Assembly (NCBI GenBank): GCA_963663945.1 | Contig: OY760687.1 | Location: 496,001 to 560,000 of the forward strand | DNA length: 64,000 nt | Reading direction: 5' to 3' | Source of the DNA: Bin87 sp963663945 | Lineage (GTDB): Bacteria; Chloroflexota; Dehalococcoidia; Lucifugimonadales; UBA3495 | Part shown: piece after piece, positions 52,502-62,283 of the stretch | How positions within the stretch are numbered: the stretch's first letter is position 1 | Layout: every line of letters starts with the position of its first letter | Position numbers and translations under genes: made by a program | The notes under the pieces: model-generated | What the model saw: only the letters and a program-made list of their open reading frames with translations | Told to the model about the DNA's origin: nothing | Databases searched by the model: none

Positions 52502-53512
52502 TTACACCGCAGCCAACTCGCGATTCCTCTCGTGGCTGTGTCCGCCGAATGATCCCTCCGCGGCGTGCAGCGGGCCCCGGACCAGCAGGGTCGGCGTGGA
52601 CGAATGCCGCACCACGTGGTCGCCCACGCTGCCGAACAGAGCCCGTCCCACGGAGCGACGGCCCCGGGTTGCCATTACGACCAGTCCGTTGTCCAGCCGG
52701 TTGGCCAGTTTGACGATAGCGTGCTCGGGGTTTTCCTGCGAGAACACCACGTCGACGTCGAACAGGGGGAACCGGGCGCGCAGGGCGTCGGCCTTTTTCC
52801 ACAGGTACTCTTCCGAGGCGTGGGCCAGATCCCGGGCCATGTTTTCGGGCTCGTTGAACGAAAAGGCCGTCCCGCCGAAGTGTCCCATGTCGGAATTGGT
52901 GCGGAAATAGTCCGCGCCAGGCGTGGAGCGGAACAGGGTGATCCGCGTGCCGAAGGTTGTGGCTAGTTCTCCGGCGTAGTCCAGGGCATGCTCGGCAAAC
53001 CCGGTCCCGTCCAGCGGGACGATGATGTTGTCGAAGAACTGCGGCACCACCGGGCAGTCGGTCTTGTTGCAGCGCACGATCAGCGTCGGGTTCCGTACCG
53101 CGTTCACGACCTTGGCGGTCACGCTGCCAGTCAGCATGCGGGAGAACCCGCCGCTGCCGTGAGTGGACATGACGACCATTGCGCTCGGATCGCGGTTGGC
53201 CATGCGGATGATTGCCTCGTGGGCCGCATCCTCGTGGGCCTCGAGCAATATCGGAGTCTCGACGCCCCAATCCTCCATGCGTCGCCTGATGCACGCCAGA
53301 TCGGCCACGGTGCGGTCGTGCTCGCCGGCGGACATGGCGGCGCTGAAGCGTCCGTGGTCGGCGTCGACGTGCCAGTCCGGCACCCGCTCGAAAGACCGTA
53401 CCAGCGTGATCGGCGCGCGCGTCGCATTGGCCATCAGCCTGGCTGCGGGGAGCGCCTGGGCCGACAAATTCGACCCGTCTAGGGGAACGATTATGTTGTT
53501 GAACAGTGTCAT
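52502..53512 (-). CDS. universal stress protein with two UspA domains
   Basis: 336 residues from the ATG at 53512 (GGAGGCAACGCC upstream). Two tandem Usp domains: the first begins FNNIIVPLDGSNLSAQALPAARL and ends with the ATP-binding STHGSGGFSRMLTGSVTAKVVNAV; the second begins FDNIIVPLDGTGFAEHALDYA and ends TRGRRSVGRALFGSVGDHVVRHS. Both G-x2-G-x9-G-S/T nucleotide loops are intact, so ATP binding is likely. Cytoplasmic stress-response role by family. Confidence 0.93.
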   Translation of the reverse strand: MTLFNNIIVPLDGSNLSAQALPAARLMANATRAPITLVRSFERVPDWHVDADHGRFSAAMSAGEHDRTVADLACIRRRMEDWGVETPILLEAHEDAAHEAIIRMANRDPSAMVVMSTHGSGGFSRMLTGSVTAKVVNAVRNPTLIVRCNKTDCPVVPQFFDNIIVPLDGTGFAEHALDYAGELATTFGTRITLFRSTPGADYFRTNSDMGHFGGTAFSFNEPENMARDLAHASEEYLWKKADALRARFPLFDVDVVFSQENPEHAIVKLANRLDNGLVVMATRGRRSVGRALFGSVGDHVVRHSSTPTLLVRGPLHAAEGSFGGHSHERNRELAAV

Positions 53513-53668
53513 GGCGTTGCCTCCTTTTTGGCTACGTAGCCGTAGCGCTTTTGCCTTATTTGTGAAACGCTGCACATTCATCTTTTGGATAATCTTTATT
53601 GCTTACATGGATATAATATCACGCCGCCGCGGCTCGCGCAATGGGGCGGTGACGCGCAAAAACGAAAA

Positions 53669-53690
53669 GAGGCCCGCAATTGCGGGCCTC
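53669..53690 (-). terminator. rho-independent terminator of the second universal stress protein gene
   Basis: GAGGCCCGCA/TGCGGGCCTC, a 10-bp stem with a 2-base loop, followed on the minus strand by TTTTCGTTTTT. It sits 24 bp past the stop of the gene at 53714-54646. Confidence 0.85.
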
Positions 53691-53713
53691 GACACCAAGG
53701 GATATTCCGTGGT

Positions 53714-54646
53714 CTAACGGATCACCAGCACCGGCGTGTTGGAGTGTCGGATGACCCGGTCGGTGACGCTGCCCAGGACCATGCGGCCCACCCCGCTGCG
53801 GCCGTGGGTGGTCATCACCACCAGGGACGGCTGGGCGGAGGCCCGGTCGATGATGCTCTGGGCGATGTTGTCATCCGCCACGTGGGCGGTATCGACGCCG
53901 TGAGCGTGGTCGATGGCCATGCGGTTGGTCACGTCCTGCAGATAGGCGGCCACGCCTTCCGCGTCTTCATCGGCCATCTCCTCGGGAGACGAGGGATCGA
54001 AGTCGGGAATGGCGCCCATCTCCGGCGTGACCACCGTGAGCTGGCGCCGGTAGTAGTCGGTGGTGGGAGTAATCTGCAGGGCGGTGATACGGGCCGACAA
54101 AGCGGCGGCCATGCTGACCGCGTGGGGTATCGCCAGTTCCGAAAGGGCCGAACCGTCCAACGGCACCACCACGGTCTTCAGGGAGGAGCTGGGCGAGGCC
54201 GGGCCGGTAACGGTGGCGCGCACGATGAGCATGGGGTTGGGCACAGTGTGCAGCACCTTGTCGGTGACACTGCCCATGACCCACCGGGAGATGCCGCCGC
54301 GTCCGTGGGTACACATGACCACCAACGCGCTCGGATCAGTGCCGGCCTGGGCGACGATGACGTCTGCGGCGGGACCGCGCTGAGTGGCGATGTTGACGGC
54401 GAACCCGGCGGCTTCCAGCCTCTGGCGGACCGATGTCAGGGAGGCCTCGGCCCGCTCCCGGGCCCCCATGTGCAGTTGGTCGGCGACACGGGGCGAACGC
54501 GAGCCCAGGACGCTGCCGGGAAGGATGTCATAGGCCTGAACCAGCTCAATGGGCGCTGACAGCGTGGCGGCCACCAGTTCGGCGTAGGGCAGGGCCTGTT
54601 CCGCCAGGTCCGATCCGTCCAGTGGAACGATTATTTTCGAGTACAT
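53714..54646 (-). CDS. universal stress protein with two UspA domains
   Basis: 310 residues. Domain 1: KIIVPLDGSDLAEQALPYAELVA ... CTHGRGGISRWVMGSVTDKVLHTV; domain 2: VVPLDGSALSELAIPHAVSM ... TTHGRSGVGRMVLGSVTDRVIRHS. Both ATP-loop motifs are intact. Paralogue of the neighbouring gene, arranged head-to-tail with it, but separated by its own terminator, so the two are probably regulated independently. Confidence 0.94.
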   Translation of the reverse strand: MYSKIIVPLDGSDLAEQALPYAELVAATLSAPIELVQAYDILPGSVLGSRSPRVADQLHMGARERAEASLTSVRQRLEAAGFAVNIATQRGPAADVIVAQAGTDPSALVVMCTHGRGGISRWVMGSVTDKVLHTVPNPMLIVRATVTGPASPSSSLKTVVVPLDGSALSELAIPHAVSMAAALSARITALQITPTTDYYRRQLTVVTPEMGAIPDFDPSSPEEMADEDAEGVAAYLQDVTNRMAIDHAHGVDTAHVADDNIAQSIIDRASAQPSLVVMTTHGRSGVGRMVLGSVTDRVIRHSNTPVLVIR

Positions 54647-55037
54647 ATGGTCTTCGTTCTCCCGGGTTTGGGTTATCGCAGTCGAATAGCGGCGTTACGC
54701 ACAAGTGACGCCGAAAACAAGTTTACCACCGGCGGCGAAACTGAGGCGCCGGCCCGCCAACACCGGGCCGGTGCAAGGTTGTCGTCAGAATCAGGATTGA
54801 CGCGATTGGAGGTTCTTGGGTTTTATGAACATCGCAAAAATGCAAAACCCGGCGAATCCCGCTTCTGACATATGCCGCCGCGATGGACTTCGCACGAGCC
54901 CTGCCGGCGCCGAGATTCGCGCGGTTCGGCTCGCCTTGGTAACAAACTTTTTACATGTGAGAGGCTGCGGCGGGGCGATTTAATCAGGGCAGTTCGGGTA
55001 CAATATCTGGACAAATCTAGTCTCTGAGGTCTGTTTC
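54647..55037. other. intergenic region upstream of glnII with repeat copy 3
   Basis: About 391 bp between divergent genes. It holds repeat copy 3 (54784-54869). A TACAAT sequence at 54999-55004 could be a -10 box for glnII, but no good -35 match is seen at 17 bp. Confidence 0.5.
54784..54869. repeat. dispersed palindromic repeat, copy 3
   Basis: An 86-bp shorter version beginning GTCAGAATCAGGATT and ending AATCCCGCTTCTGAC. Its middle differs from copies 1 and 2. Confidence 0.75.
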
Positions 55038-56057
55038 ATGAGTTACAAGGCGGAATACATTTGGATCGACGGGCAGCAGCCCACCGCCAAGCTGCGGTCA
55101 AAGGCGAAGATCGTTCCCGACGGTGAGGATCCTCCCGTCTGGGGTTTCGACGGCTCCAGCACCAACCAGGCTCCCGGCGAAAACTCGGACTGCGTGCTGA
55201 GCCCGGTGCTGGCGGTTCCTGACCCGATACGCGGCGGTAACCACAAGCTGGTGATGTGCGAAGTGCTGCTCACTGACATGTCACCCCATCCGTCCAACAC
55301 CAGGGCCGGCTGCGCCGCCGCGGCTGAAAAATACGCCTCACTGGACTTCTGGTTCGGCATCGAGCAGGAGTACACCTTCTTCGACGGCATCAAGCCGTTG
55401 GGCTGGCCCGACAACGGTTTCCCCGCGCCCCAGGGCGGCTACTACTGCGGTGTCGGTTCCGACGAGGTTTTCGGCCGTCCAGTGGTGGAGCAGCACATGG
55501 ACGCTTGTTTGTACGCTGGTCTGGCTTTTGCCGGCATAAACGGCGAGGTCATGCCGGCCCAGTGGGAGTTTCAGATCGGACCGGTCGGAGCGCCGACCGC
55601 GGGCGACCACCTGTGGCTGGCCCGCTGGCTGCTGTACCGGATCGGCGAAGACGTGCTGACCGTCGACGGCCGCCGGGGCATCAGCGCCACGCTGGACCCC
55701 AAGCCGGTCAAGGGCGACTGGAACGGCGCCGGGGCCCACACCAACTTCTCGACCAACCGGATGCGGGAGAACTACGAGGCCTGCGTCGCTGCGGCGGAAG
55801 CGCTCCAGACCCGCCACGACCTGCACATCGCCAACTACGGCGACCGCATCGAAGAGCGCCTGACCGGCCTGCACGAGACGTGCTCGTACCGCGAGTACCG
55901 CTACGGCGTGTCCGACCGGGGCGCCTCGGTCCGGATTCCGTGGCAGGTTGCCCGTGACGGCATGGGTTACATCGAGGACCGGCGTCCCAACGCCAACTGC
56001 GATCCCTACACCGTAACCCGGTTGATCATCGAGACCGTGGGCGCGGCTGCTGCCTAG
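55038..56057 (+). CDS. glnII: glutamine synthetase type II (GSII)
   Basis: 339 residues, the short eukaryote-like GSII form. Starts MSYKAEYIWIDG, with WGFDGSSTNQAPGENSDC, EQEYTFFD, the ATP/glutamate-binding GEVMPAQWEFQIGPVGAPTAGDHLW (GSII form of the NGEV-MP-Q-E-x2-G signature), GAGAHTNFST and RGASVRIPW. It makes glutamine from glutamate, ammonia and ATP. The adenylylation-site Tyr region of GSI is absent, as expected. The ATG at 55038 is preceded by 390 bp of intergenic DNA. Confidence 0.94.
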   Translation: MSYKAEYIWIDGQQPTAKLRSKAKIVPDGEDPPVWGFDGSSTNQAPGENSDCVLSPVLAVPDPIRGGNHKLVMCEVLLTDMSPHPSNTRAGCAAAAEKYASLDFWFGIEQEYTFFDGIKPLGWPDNGFPAPQGGYYCGVGSDEVFGRPVVEQHMDACLYAGLAFAGINGEVMPAQWEFQIGPVGAPTAGDHLWLARWLLYRIGEDVLTVDGRRGISATLDPKPVKGDWNGAGAHTNFSTNRMRENYEACVAAAEALQTRHDLHIANYGDRIEERLTGLHETCSYREYRYGVSDRGASVRIPWQVARDGMGYIEDRRPNANCDPYTVTRLIIETVGAAAA

Positions 56058-56169
56058 AGCCAACGCAGAAAGCGAGCACGATCCCCGGGATCAACCAGGC
56101 GGTCGCTACCGTGCCCACGGAACGGCCGCCTTTCATTCGGCGACCCGACCCCAATTGCGTCAGTACGTG

Positions 56170-56322
56170 TCACATCACCGTTGCGATGTCCGTTCGGGCA
56201 AAATCCTCGCCCTTGTAGAGCAGAGGCAGCCCCCGCACTGAGGCGAGGGCATAGGAGAATATCGGGCCTTCCAGTTCATCTTCCAATACCGCTATCACTG
56301 CGGACGTGTCAGCAACCATCAT
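56170..56322 (-). pseudogene. VapC PIN-domain toxin, internally deleted
   Basis: A 50-codon frame reading MMVADTSAVIAVLEDE, the PIN N-terminus with its first metal-binding Asp, joined to SYALASVRGLPLLYKGEDFARTDI, the PIN C-terminus. About 80 middle residues are missing relative to a normal 130-residue VapC, including other acidic residues, so it cannot be an active ribonuclease. Its ATG overlaps the stop of the antitoxin gene just upstream, as in intact vapBC operons. This gene is too short to show up as a normal ORF. Confidence 0.75.
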
Positions 56323-56605
56323 TTTGGAAGGCCCCGCTCGTCGTACAGTTCTTTCTGCCAGACCCCGGACGGCGGATTGTCGTCGTCAAAGGGATGCAAC
56401 GCTCGGTTGCGCTTGGCGACCTGAGACCAATATGCTATCTCTGCCTCGATCGCATCGGGCGTCATCTTGCGATTGGGCGTTTTAGCGTCGAGGTCGTCCA
56501 ATGCCGTTTTGAGCACCCGTTCCGCCGCGTCCGGGCCGGCGAACCCAAGCCGCTTCGCCAAGTCGGCGAAGCGGCCTCAATCTCGGGCTTCAGTGTGGTC
56601 GCCAT
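56319..56605 (-). pseudogene. VapB-like antitoxin, frameshifted
   Basis: The N-terminal codons from the ATG at 56605 read MATTLKPEIEAASP, a typical VapB start; the main frame then continues one base out of phase as LAKRLGFAGPDAAERVLKTALDDL, ending WQKELYDERGLPK, the family's C-terminal E-x-Y-x-x-x-G-L-P pattern. The shift falls inside a perfect 10-bp hairpin, CCGCTTCGCC/GGCGAAGCGG (56550-56559/56565-56574). Followed by the deleted vapC, so the whole module is decaying. Confidence 0.7.
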
Positions 56606-56624
56606 GATGGGCTCGGGGCCCGCA

Positions 56625-57595
56625 TTACTGCCCCACCTTCAGTTGTACGGTATCGGGGTTGATGTTGCAGTGTTTGAGTAAAGTCCTTGCACGGTCCGGT
56701 GCAGAAACGCCGACATTGGCATCAAAAAATAGCGGTGTTCCCTCAATAGGGACTGAGTGGTGGAAATTGGTTCCGGTTCCATGCACTGGTTCAATGTTGA
56801 CGATATATTGCTTGCTGGTCGGAGCACGCTGTACCGGGATGTTATCCTGCGTGAGCAAATGTTTTGACCACAGCCATTTAATTGTCTCCACAACCAGAGT
56901 TCGCCAATTCTTCACCTCCCGAACGCTCCCATCGGCAAACCGTACAGATGCTGGGGAAGTTGCGCCAGCTGTTGGATTGAACGACGACAACGAGACCCAA
57001 CCTGGTTCAATCGGAGGCGGAGCCGAGGGATATGAGTGGGGTGTCGGAACACTGAATGGCGTTTCTGGCACCGATGGATAAACTGGCTCGAAAAGCGGCT
57101 CTGCAGCCGCCACCGGCTGCCCAGATGCCAAATTAGGTCGCCAAAGGAGCAACAGTTGCAGTGCCAGTTCGTGGGAAGGCTTGTTGCTAATCTGTATGTC
57201 CAAGACGCGTTTGTCTGCCATCGGCACTGGCTCGAACGTTCGATACATTTGCCAATGATTACCATCGGTCACGCCAGCGTAGGCCACGCCTTCCTGAATG
57301 CAGTAGTTCACTGCTTGTGTCAAATTGTTCTCGACGAAAGTTCCTAGACGTTTGGCTTCGATCACCGCCGCCGGCTGGTTTCCTGGACCATGGAGTGCGT
57401 AATCGGCCCAACCAACGTCGACACGGTACTCAGGTGTCACTACCGCTGGATTCGCCACGTCCCATCCAACGCCACCAATAGCGGATCAATAAGCGCTGCG
57501 CGAGTGCGGCGTTCATTGGCTCGCAAGGTTGCGCCGTGCAACTGCATTCGCCTTTGCAGCGTCTCGATCACGTCCACCAGTTCATCCAATAACAT
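56625..57595 (-). pseudogene. HsdR_N-like restriction protein, frameshifted near the start
   Basis: The first frame starts ATG at 57595 and reads MLLDELVDVIETLQRRM...RRTRAALIDPLLVAL. After about 57472 the frame must shift by one base to continue GWDVANPAVVTPEYRVDVGWADYALHGPGNQPAAVIEAKRLGTFVE, a PD-(D/E)XK core (Asp in VGWADYAL, Glu-x-Lys in IEAKR) like HsdR_N domains. A lost G in a TTGGGATGG run would explain it. The downstream 277-residue frame is otherwise intact and ends with a possible DNA-binding domain (VREVKNWRTLVVETIKWLWSKHLL). Confidence 0.65.
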
Positions 57596-57617
57596 GACAC
57601 CTTTACCTCAGGAGCGG

Positions 57618-58052
57618 TCAGGCCACCTGTTCCGCCGCCGCCAACTGGCAGCCGACGGCGCGGAGGGCTTTGATAACCTCGGCGATGGGCGTGCGGTAGT
57701 CCAGGCTCAACAGCCGGTCTGCGTCTTCGCTGCTGATGCCCAGCCGTTCCGCCAAGTCAGCCCGGCCGATGCCCTGCTCGCGCATGGCGGTGTGGAGGTC
57801 CAGCTGGGCGGCGATAACCGGCTGCACCGTCAGTAGTTCTTGTCCATCCTGAAAAGGGCTGGGCGTGGGCAGTTCTTCACCGCAGTCCACGCACGATGCA
57901 AGCGCTACCACCAGGCAGTCTTCTGCATTGATAAGCGCCTCCCGGAACGTAAATCCACCAGTTATGGCCCCCTCGACGTCAGGAAATGTAGCCACAAATC
58001 CGTCCCCGTCCGTTTCGTTGCCCTTAATGTTGCATGGATATACGTACTGCAT
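57618..58052 (-). CDS. hicB: HicB-family antitoxin
   Basis: 144 residues. The N-terminal HicB fold is visible (YPCNIKGNETDGDGFVATFPDVEGAITGGFTFREALINAEDCLVVAL), followed by a C-terminal DNA-binding helix-turn-helix (LDLHTAMREQGIGRADLAERLGISSEDADRLL). It neutralises HicA and autoregulates the operon. Located downstream of hicA in the typical hicA-hicB order, 2 bp apart. Confidence 0.92.
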   Translation of the reverse strand: MQYVYPCNIKGNETDGDGFVATFPDVEGAITGGFTFREALINAEDCLVVALASCVDCGEELPTPSPFQDGQELLTVQPVIAAQLDLHTAMREQGIGRADLAERLGISSEDADRLLSLDYRTPIAEVIKALRAVGCQLAAAEQVA

Positions 58053-58054
58053 AC

Positions 58055-58261
58055 CTAGAACTCCGTTCGGTTGATTCCCAACTGGCGAAGCATATCAAAA
58101 TATGTTCCGCGAGCAATCTCGCCGCTCTGTACGGTGGCTCTTCGATTGCCCAAATAAAATGTTCCGTGGCTACCTTTACCCTGCGCCGGGTCAAAACGCC
58201 ACTCCAGCCCGTTGGCCCTGGCGTAGCGTCGGGCGCGCCTCACAAATTCCCTGCCGTTCAT
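58055..58261 (-). CDS. hicA: HicA-family mRNA interferase toxin
   Basis: 68 residues, dsRBD-like HicA fold. The catalytic His lies in the GKGSHGTFYLGNR motif. The tail RGTYFDMLRQLGINRTEF is typical. A toxic translation-inhibiting mRNase by family. Paired with hicB directly downstream. The pair sits just past the end of acsA. Confidence 0.92.
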   Translation of the reverse strand: MNGREFVRRARRYARANGLEWRFDPAQGKGSHGTFYLGNRRATVQSGEIARGTYFDMLRQLGINRTEF

Positions 58262-58303
58262 CGAACGTTCATAGTACCTGCAAGACGCGCCAGCAGACCA
58301 TAC

Positions 58304-60208
<1,905 letters not shown>

Positions 60209-60348
60209 AAAAGCGCACCTCGCACATGAGCGTGTTGAGTGCGCCTATTGTAGCGGGAACGGCGGGCTGATGTATTTGAACGCTTCGCCTTGACTTGCCT
60301 CTGGAACGGTGTGTGTGCGATATGAGGGATAAGGGAGCAGGTTGGTGA

Positions 60349-60744
60349 CTATGCCCCGTCGGGATCCGGGAACGCGGAGGCGAGTGCCTGGTCGAAGGTC
60401 ATCATCTCGCCAATGCCACGGCGTTGGCAGGAGGCCAGGTGGCAGAGGTCGCGGGCGGAGAGCGTCGGGTGTTGCTCGTGGAGTTGGCGGGCGAGAAGGA
60501 CGTCGTCCTGCTCAAGGGGCCAAACCTCAATTCCATACAGCCGTACCAGTGCTAATGCACGGTCAAACGTATCAGCGCGTCCGACGCGGAGATAGGCGTG
60601 GGCCAGCTCCTGCAACACCTCCGCGGATGTGCACAGTGGTGAGCCTCTACTGTATGAGCGGCGCAGGAAATCCCAAGCGGCGAGTTGTAGTGGATGAGGG
60701 CCACCTACCGCGTACATGAACACATTAGCGTCGACGAAAGTCAT
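60349..60744 (-). CDS. PIN-domain toxin (VapC-like)
   Basis: 131 residues. PIN-domain acidic residues are visible: MTFVDANVFMYAV (first Asp), TSAEVLQELAHAYL (Glu), SARDLCHLASCQRRGIGEMMTFDQAL (Asp and final Asp). A putative ribonuclease toxin. Its start overlaps the stop of the antitoxin gene by 4 bases (60741-60744), giving a translationally coupled toxin-antitoxin operon. Unlike the vapBC at 56.2 kb, both genes look intact. Confidence 0.88.
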   Translation of the reverse strand: MTFVDANVFMYAVGGPHPLQLAAWDFLRRSYSRGSPLCTSAEVLQELAHAYLRVGRADTFDRALALVRLYGIEVWPLEQDDVLLARQLHEQHPTLSARDLCHLASCQRRGIGEMMTFDQALASAFPDPDGA

Positions 60745-61031
60745 ACGTCTGGCAGACCCTGCCGCCGAGACTCGTCAATGTTCTTCAAATGCTCTTCCCA
60801 GTCCGGCTCTCGTTCCAAGCCGGCGTTGGCGCTGCATTCATGAAGAAATGCCATCAACTCTTCGACCGATTCGAACCTGCTTGATGATTGTTTCGGCTGG
60901 GGTTCCCAATACACGACATGTTGCCTTGCCACCGAAATCAGCCATGCGTCCAGCGCCATGCCTTCGCGTTCGGCCTGTTTGGCGAAACGCTCGCGGTCTT
61001 CTTCGGTTATTTCGAACTGGATAGTAGCCAT
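60741..61031 (-). CDS. antitoxin of the PIN-domain pair
   Basis: 96 residues, ATG at 61031. The N-terminus IQFEITEEDRERFAKQAEREGMALDAWLISVARQHV looks like a ribbon-helix-helix (Arc/CopG-like) DNA-binding domain. The acidic, Ser-rich remainder (FESVEELMAFLHECSANAGLEREPDWEEHLKN) would wrap the toxin. Function inferred from its overlap with the PIN-domain gene and typical layout. Confidence 0.78.
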   Translation of the reverse strand: MATIQFEITEEDRERFAKQAEREGMALDAWLISVARQHVVYWEPQPKQSSSRFESVEELMAFLHECSANAGLEREPDWEEHLKNIDESRRQGLPDV

Positions 61032-61161
61032 GGCATCACCGTCCTACCGGGATAGGATAGCATCTCAAAGCAGCTGCAACATCGGTCGCACTGTCGTTGA
61101 CCCGCCGCGCCGTCGCCGCCTACAATCCCGGCAACTCAGACCTGATTGCAGGAGCCGCTCC

Positions 61162-62016
61162 ATGACGACTCACACCGACGATTACGCTCACCCCGAGTAC
61201 CTGACCGACGCCGCCTGGGTCGCCGCCCATCTGGACGACCCCAGCGTGGTGGTGCTGGACTGCGCCAACACCGCCGACGCCTGGCAGCGGGGGCACATCC
61301 CGGGCGCGGCCCATGTGGCCGACAACTGGGCCAAGAACCCCGACACCGACCGGCAACACGTCATGTCACCCGAGCAGTTCAAGGCCATGGCCGAGGGCCT
61401 GGGCATCGGCGACGACACGACGGTGGTGACCTATGACCACGCCCAGGGGCTCACGGCGGCCCGCATCTGGTGGGTGTTCAACTACTACGGCCACAGCAAC
61501 GTGAAGGTGCTCAACGGCGGCTGGCGGGCGTGGGTCAACGCGGGGCAGCCCGTGGACTTCGGACGGGCCAGGGCGCCGGCGGCGGTGACCTTCACGCCGC
61601 GCGCCGACGAGTCGTTCATCGCCACCGGCGACGAGCTCAAGGAGGCGTGTTCATTGGATGGGGGGCTCGGGGACAACGTGGTGGTGTGGGACGTTCGCAG
61701 TGACGGCGAGTGGGACGGCTCGGCCCCCAACTATCGGAACAAGCGGCCGGGCCATGTTCCTGGCGCGGTACACCTGGAGTGGTTCAACCTGATGGACCGC
61801 AACACCCACGAGTTCAAGCCGGCGGCGGAGATCCGGCGCATTCTCACGGAGCACGGTATCACGCCGGACAAGACGGCTTACTCCTATTGACAGGCCGGCA
61901 TCCGTGCGGCGCACGGAAACTTCGTACTGCGCCTGGTGGGCTTCGAGAACGCCAAGAACTACGACGCGTCCATGAGCGAGTGGGCCAACCGGGACGATAC
62001 GCCGTTGACCGTTTAG
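61162..62016 (+). CDS. rhodanese (thiosulfate/3-mercaptopyruvate sulfurtransferase), predicted selenoprotein with TGA at residue 243
   Basis: A two-domain sulfurtransferase of 284 residues if TGA at 61888-61890 is read as selenocysteine. The first domain (VVVLDCANTADAWQRGHIPGAAHV, VVTYDHAQGLTAARIWWVFNYYGH, VKVLNGGWRAWVNAGQPV) and second domain (VVVWDVRSDGEWDG, RPGHVPGAVHLEW, FKPAAEIRRILTEHGI) are intact. The expected active-site Y-C-Q-A-G-I-R-A appears as Y-(TGA)-Q-A-G-I-R-A, and the frame then continues as the standard rhodanese tail (NFVLRLVGFENAKNYDASMSEWANRDDTPL) to TAG at 62014-62016. The start ATG at 61162 has AGGAG upstream. A SECIS-like hairpin follows the TGA. If TGA is a stop, the protein ends at residue 242 without its nucleophile. 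Confidence 0.82.
61891..61935 (+). promoter_or_regulatory. putative bacterial SECIS element
   Basis: Starting directly after the TGA. Apical hairpin TCCGTGC (61901-61907) pairs with GCACGGA (61911-61917) around the loop GGC, with the loop 17 nt after the TGA and G at the first loop positions, as expected for bacterial SECIS. A lower CAGGC (61891-61895)/GCCTG (61931-61935) helix could extend it. The match is by eye. Confidence 0.7.
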
Positions 62017-62031
62017 AGCGGAGAGAAAGGC

Positions 62032-62274
62032 GTGAGGCGGCGGATGAAGACACTGAGCCCGACGATGAACATATCGGGCGGGGCCGCCATCGTTTCCGGT
62101 GGCGCCGCCCTGCCGTGGCTCGGCCACCTGCTCTACCGGCAGACACGGCACGCCGAAGGACGCGCGGTGGCAGCAGAGGCGACCGTCGAGCAGTTGCGCG
62201 CTGACATGGCCGATCTCCGAGCCGAAACCGCGTCCCTGCGCAACGAGCGCCGGCGCAACCGGCGAAAGCGCTAG
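62032..62274 (+). CDS. small membrane protein with a C-terminal coiled coil
   Basis: 80 residues from the GTG at 62032, or 76 from the ATG at 62044; GAGAAAGG lies upstream. One hydrophobic helix (ISGGAAIVSGGAALPWLGHLL) is followed by a heptad-like segment (EATVEQLRADMADLRAETASLRNE) and a basic tail. No family recognised. It sits between the rhodanese and SNase genes with short gaps, probably cotranscribed. Confidence 0.55.
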   Translation: MRRRMKTLSPTMNISGGAAIVSGGAALPWLGHLLYRQTRHAEGRAVAAEATVEQLRADMADLRAETASLRNERRRNRRKR

Positions 62275-62283
62275 CGGACGACG

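Noticed and set aside
61888..61890. TGA as an ordinary premature stop making the rhodanese a pseudogene
   Set aside because: The downstream frame stays intact to the family's normal end, the TGA falls exactly on the catalytic Cys and a SECIS-like hairpin follows; a sequencing error or mutation is not excluded.
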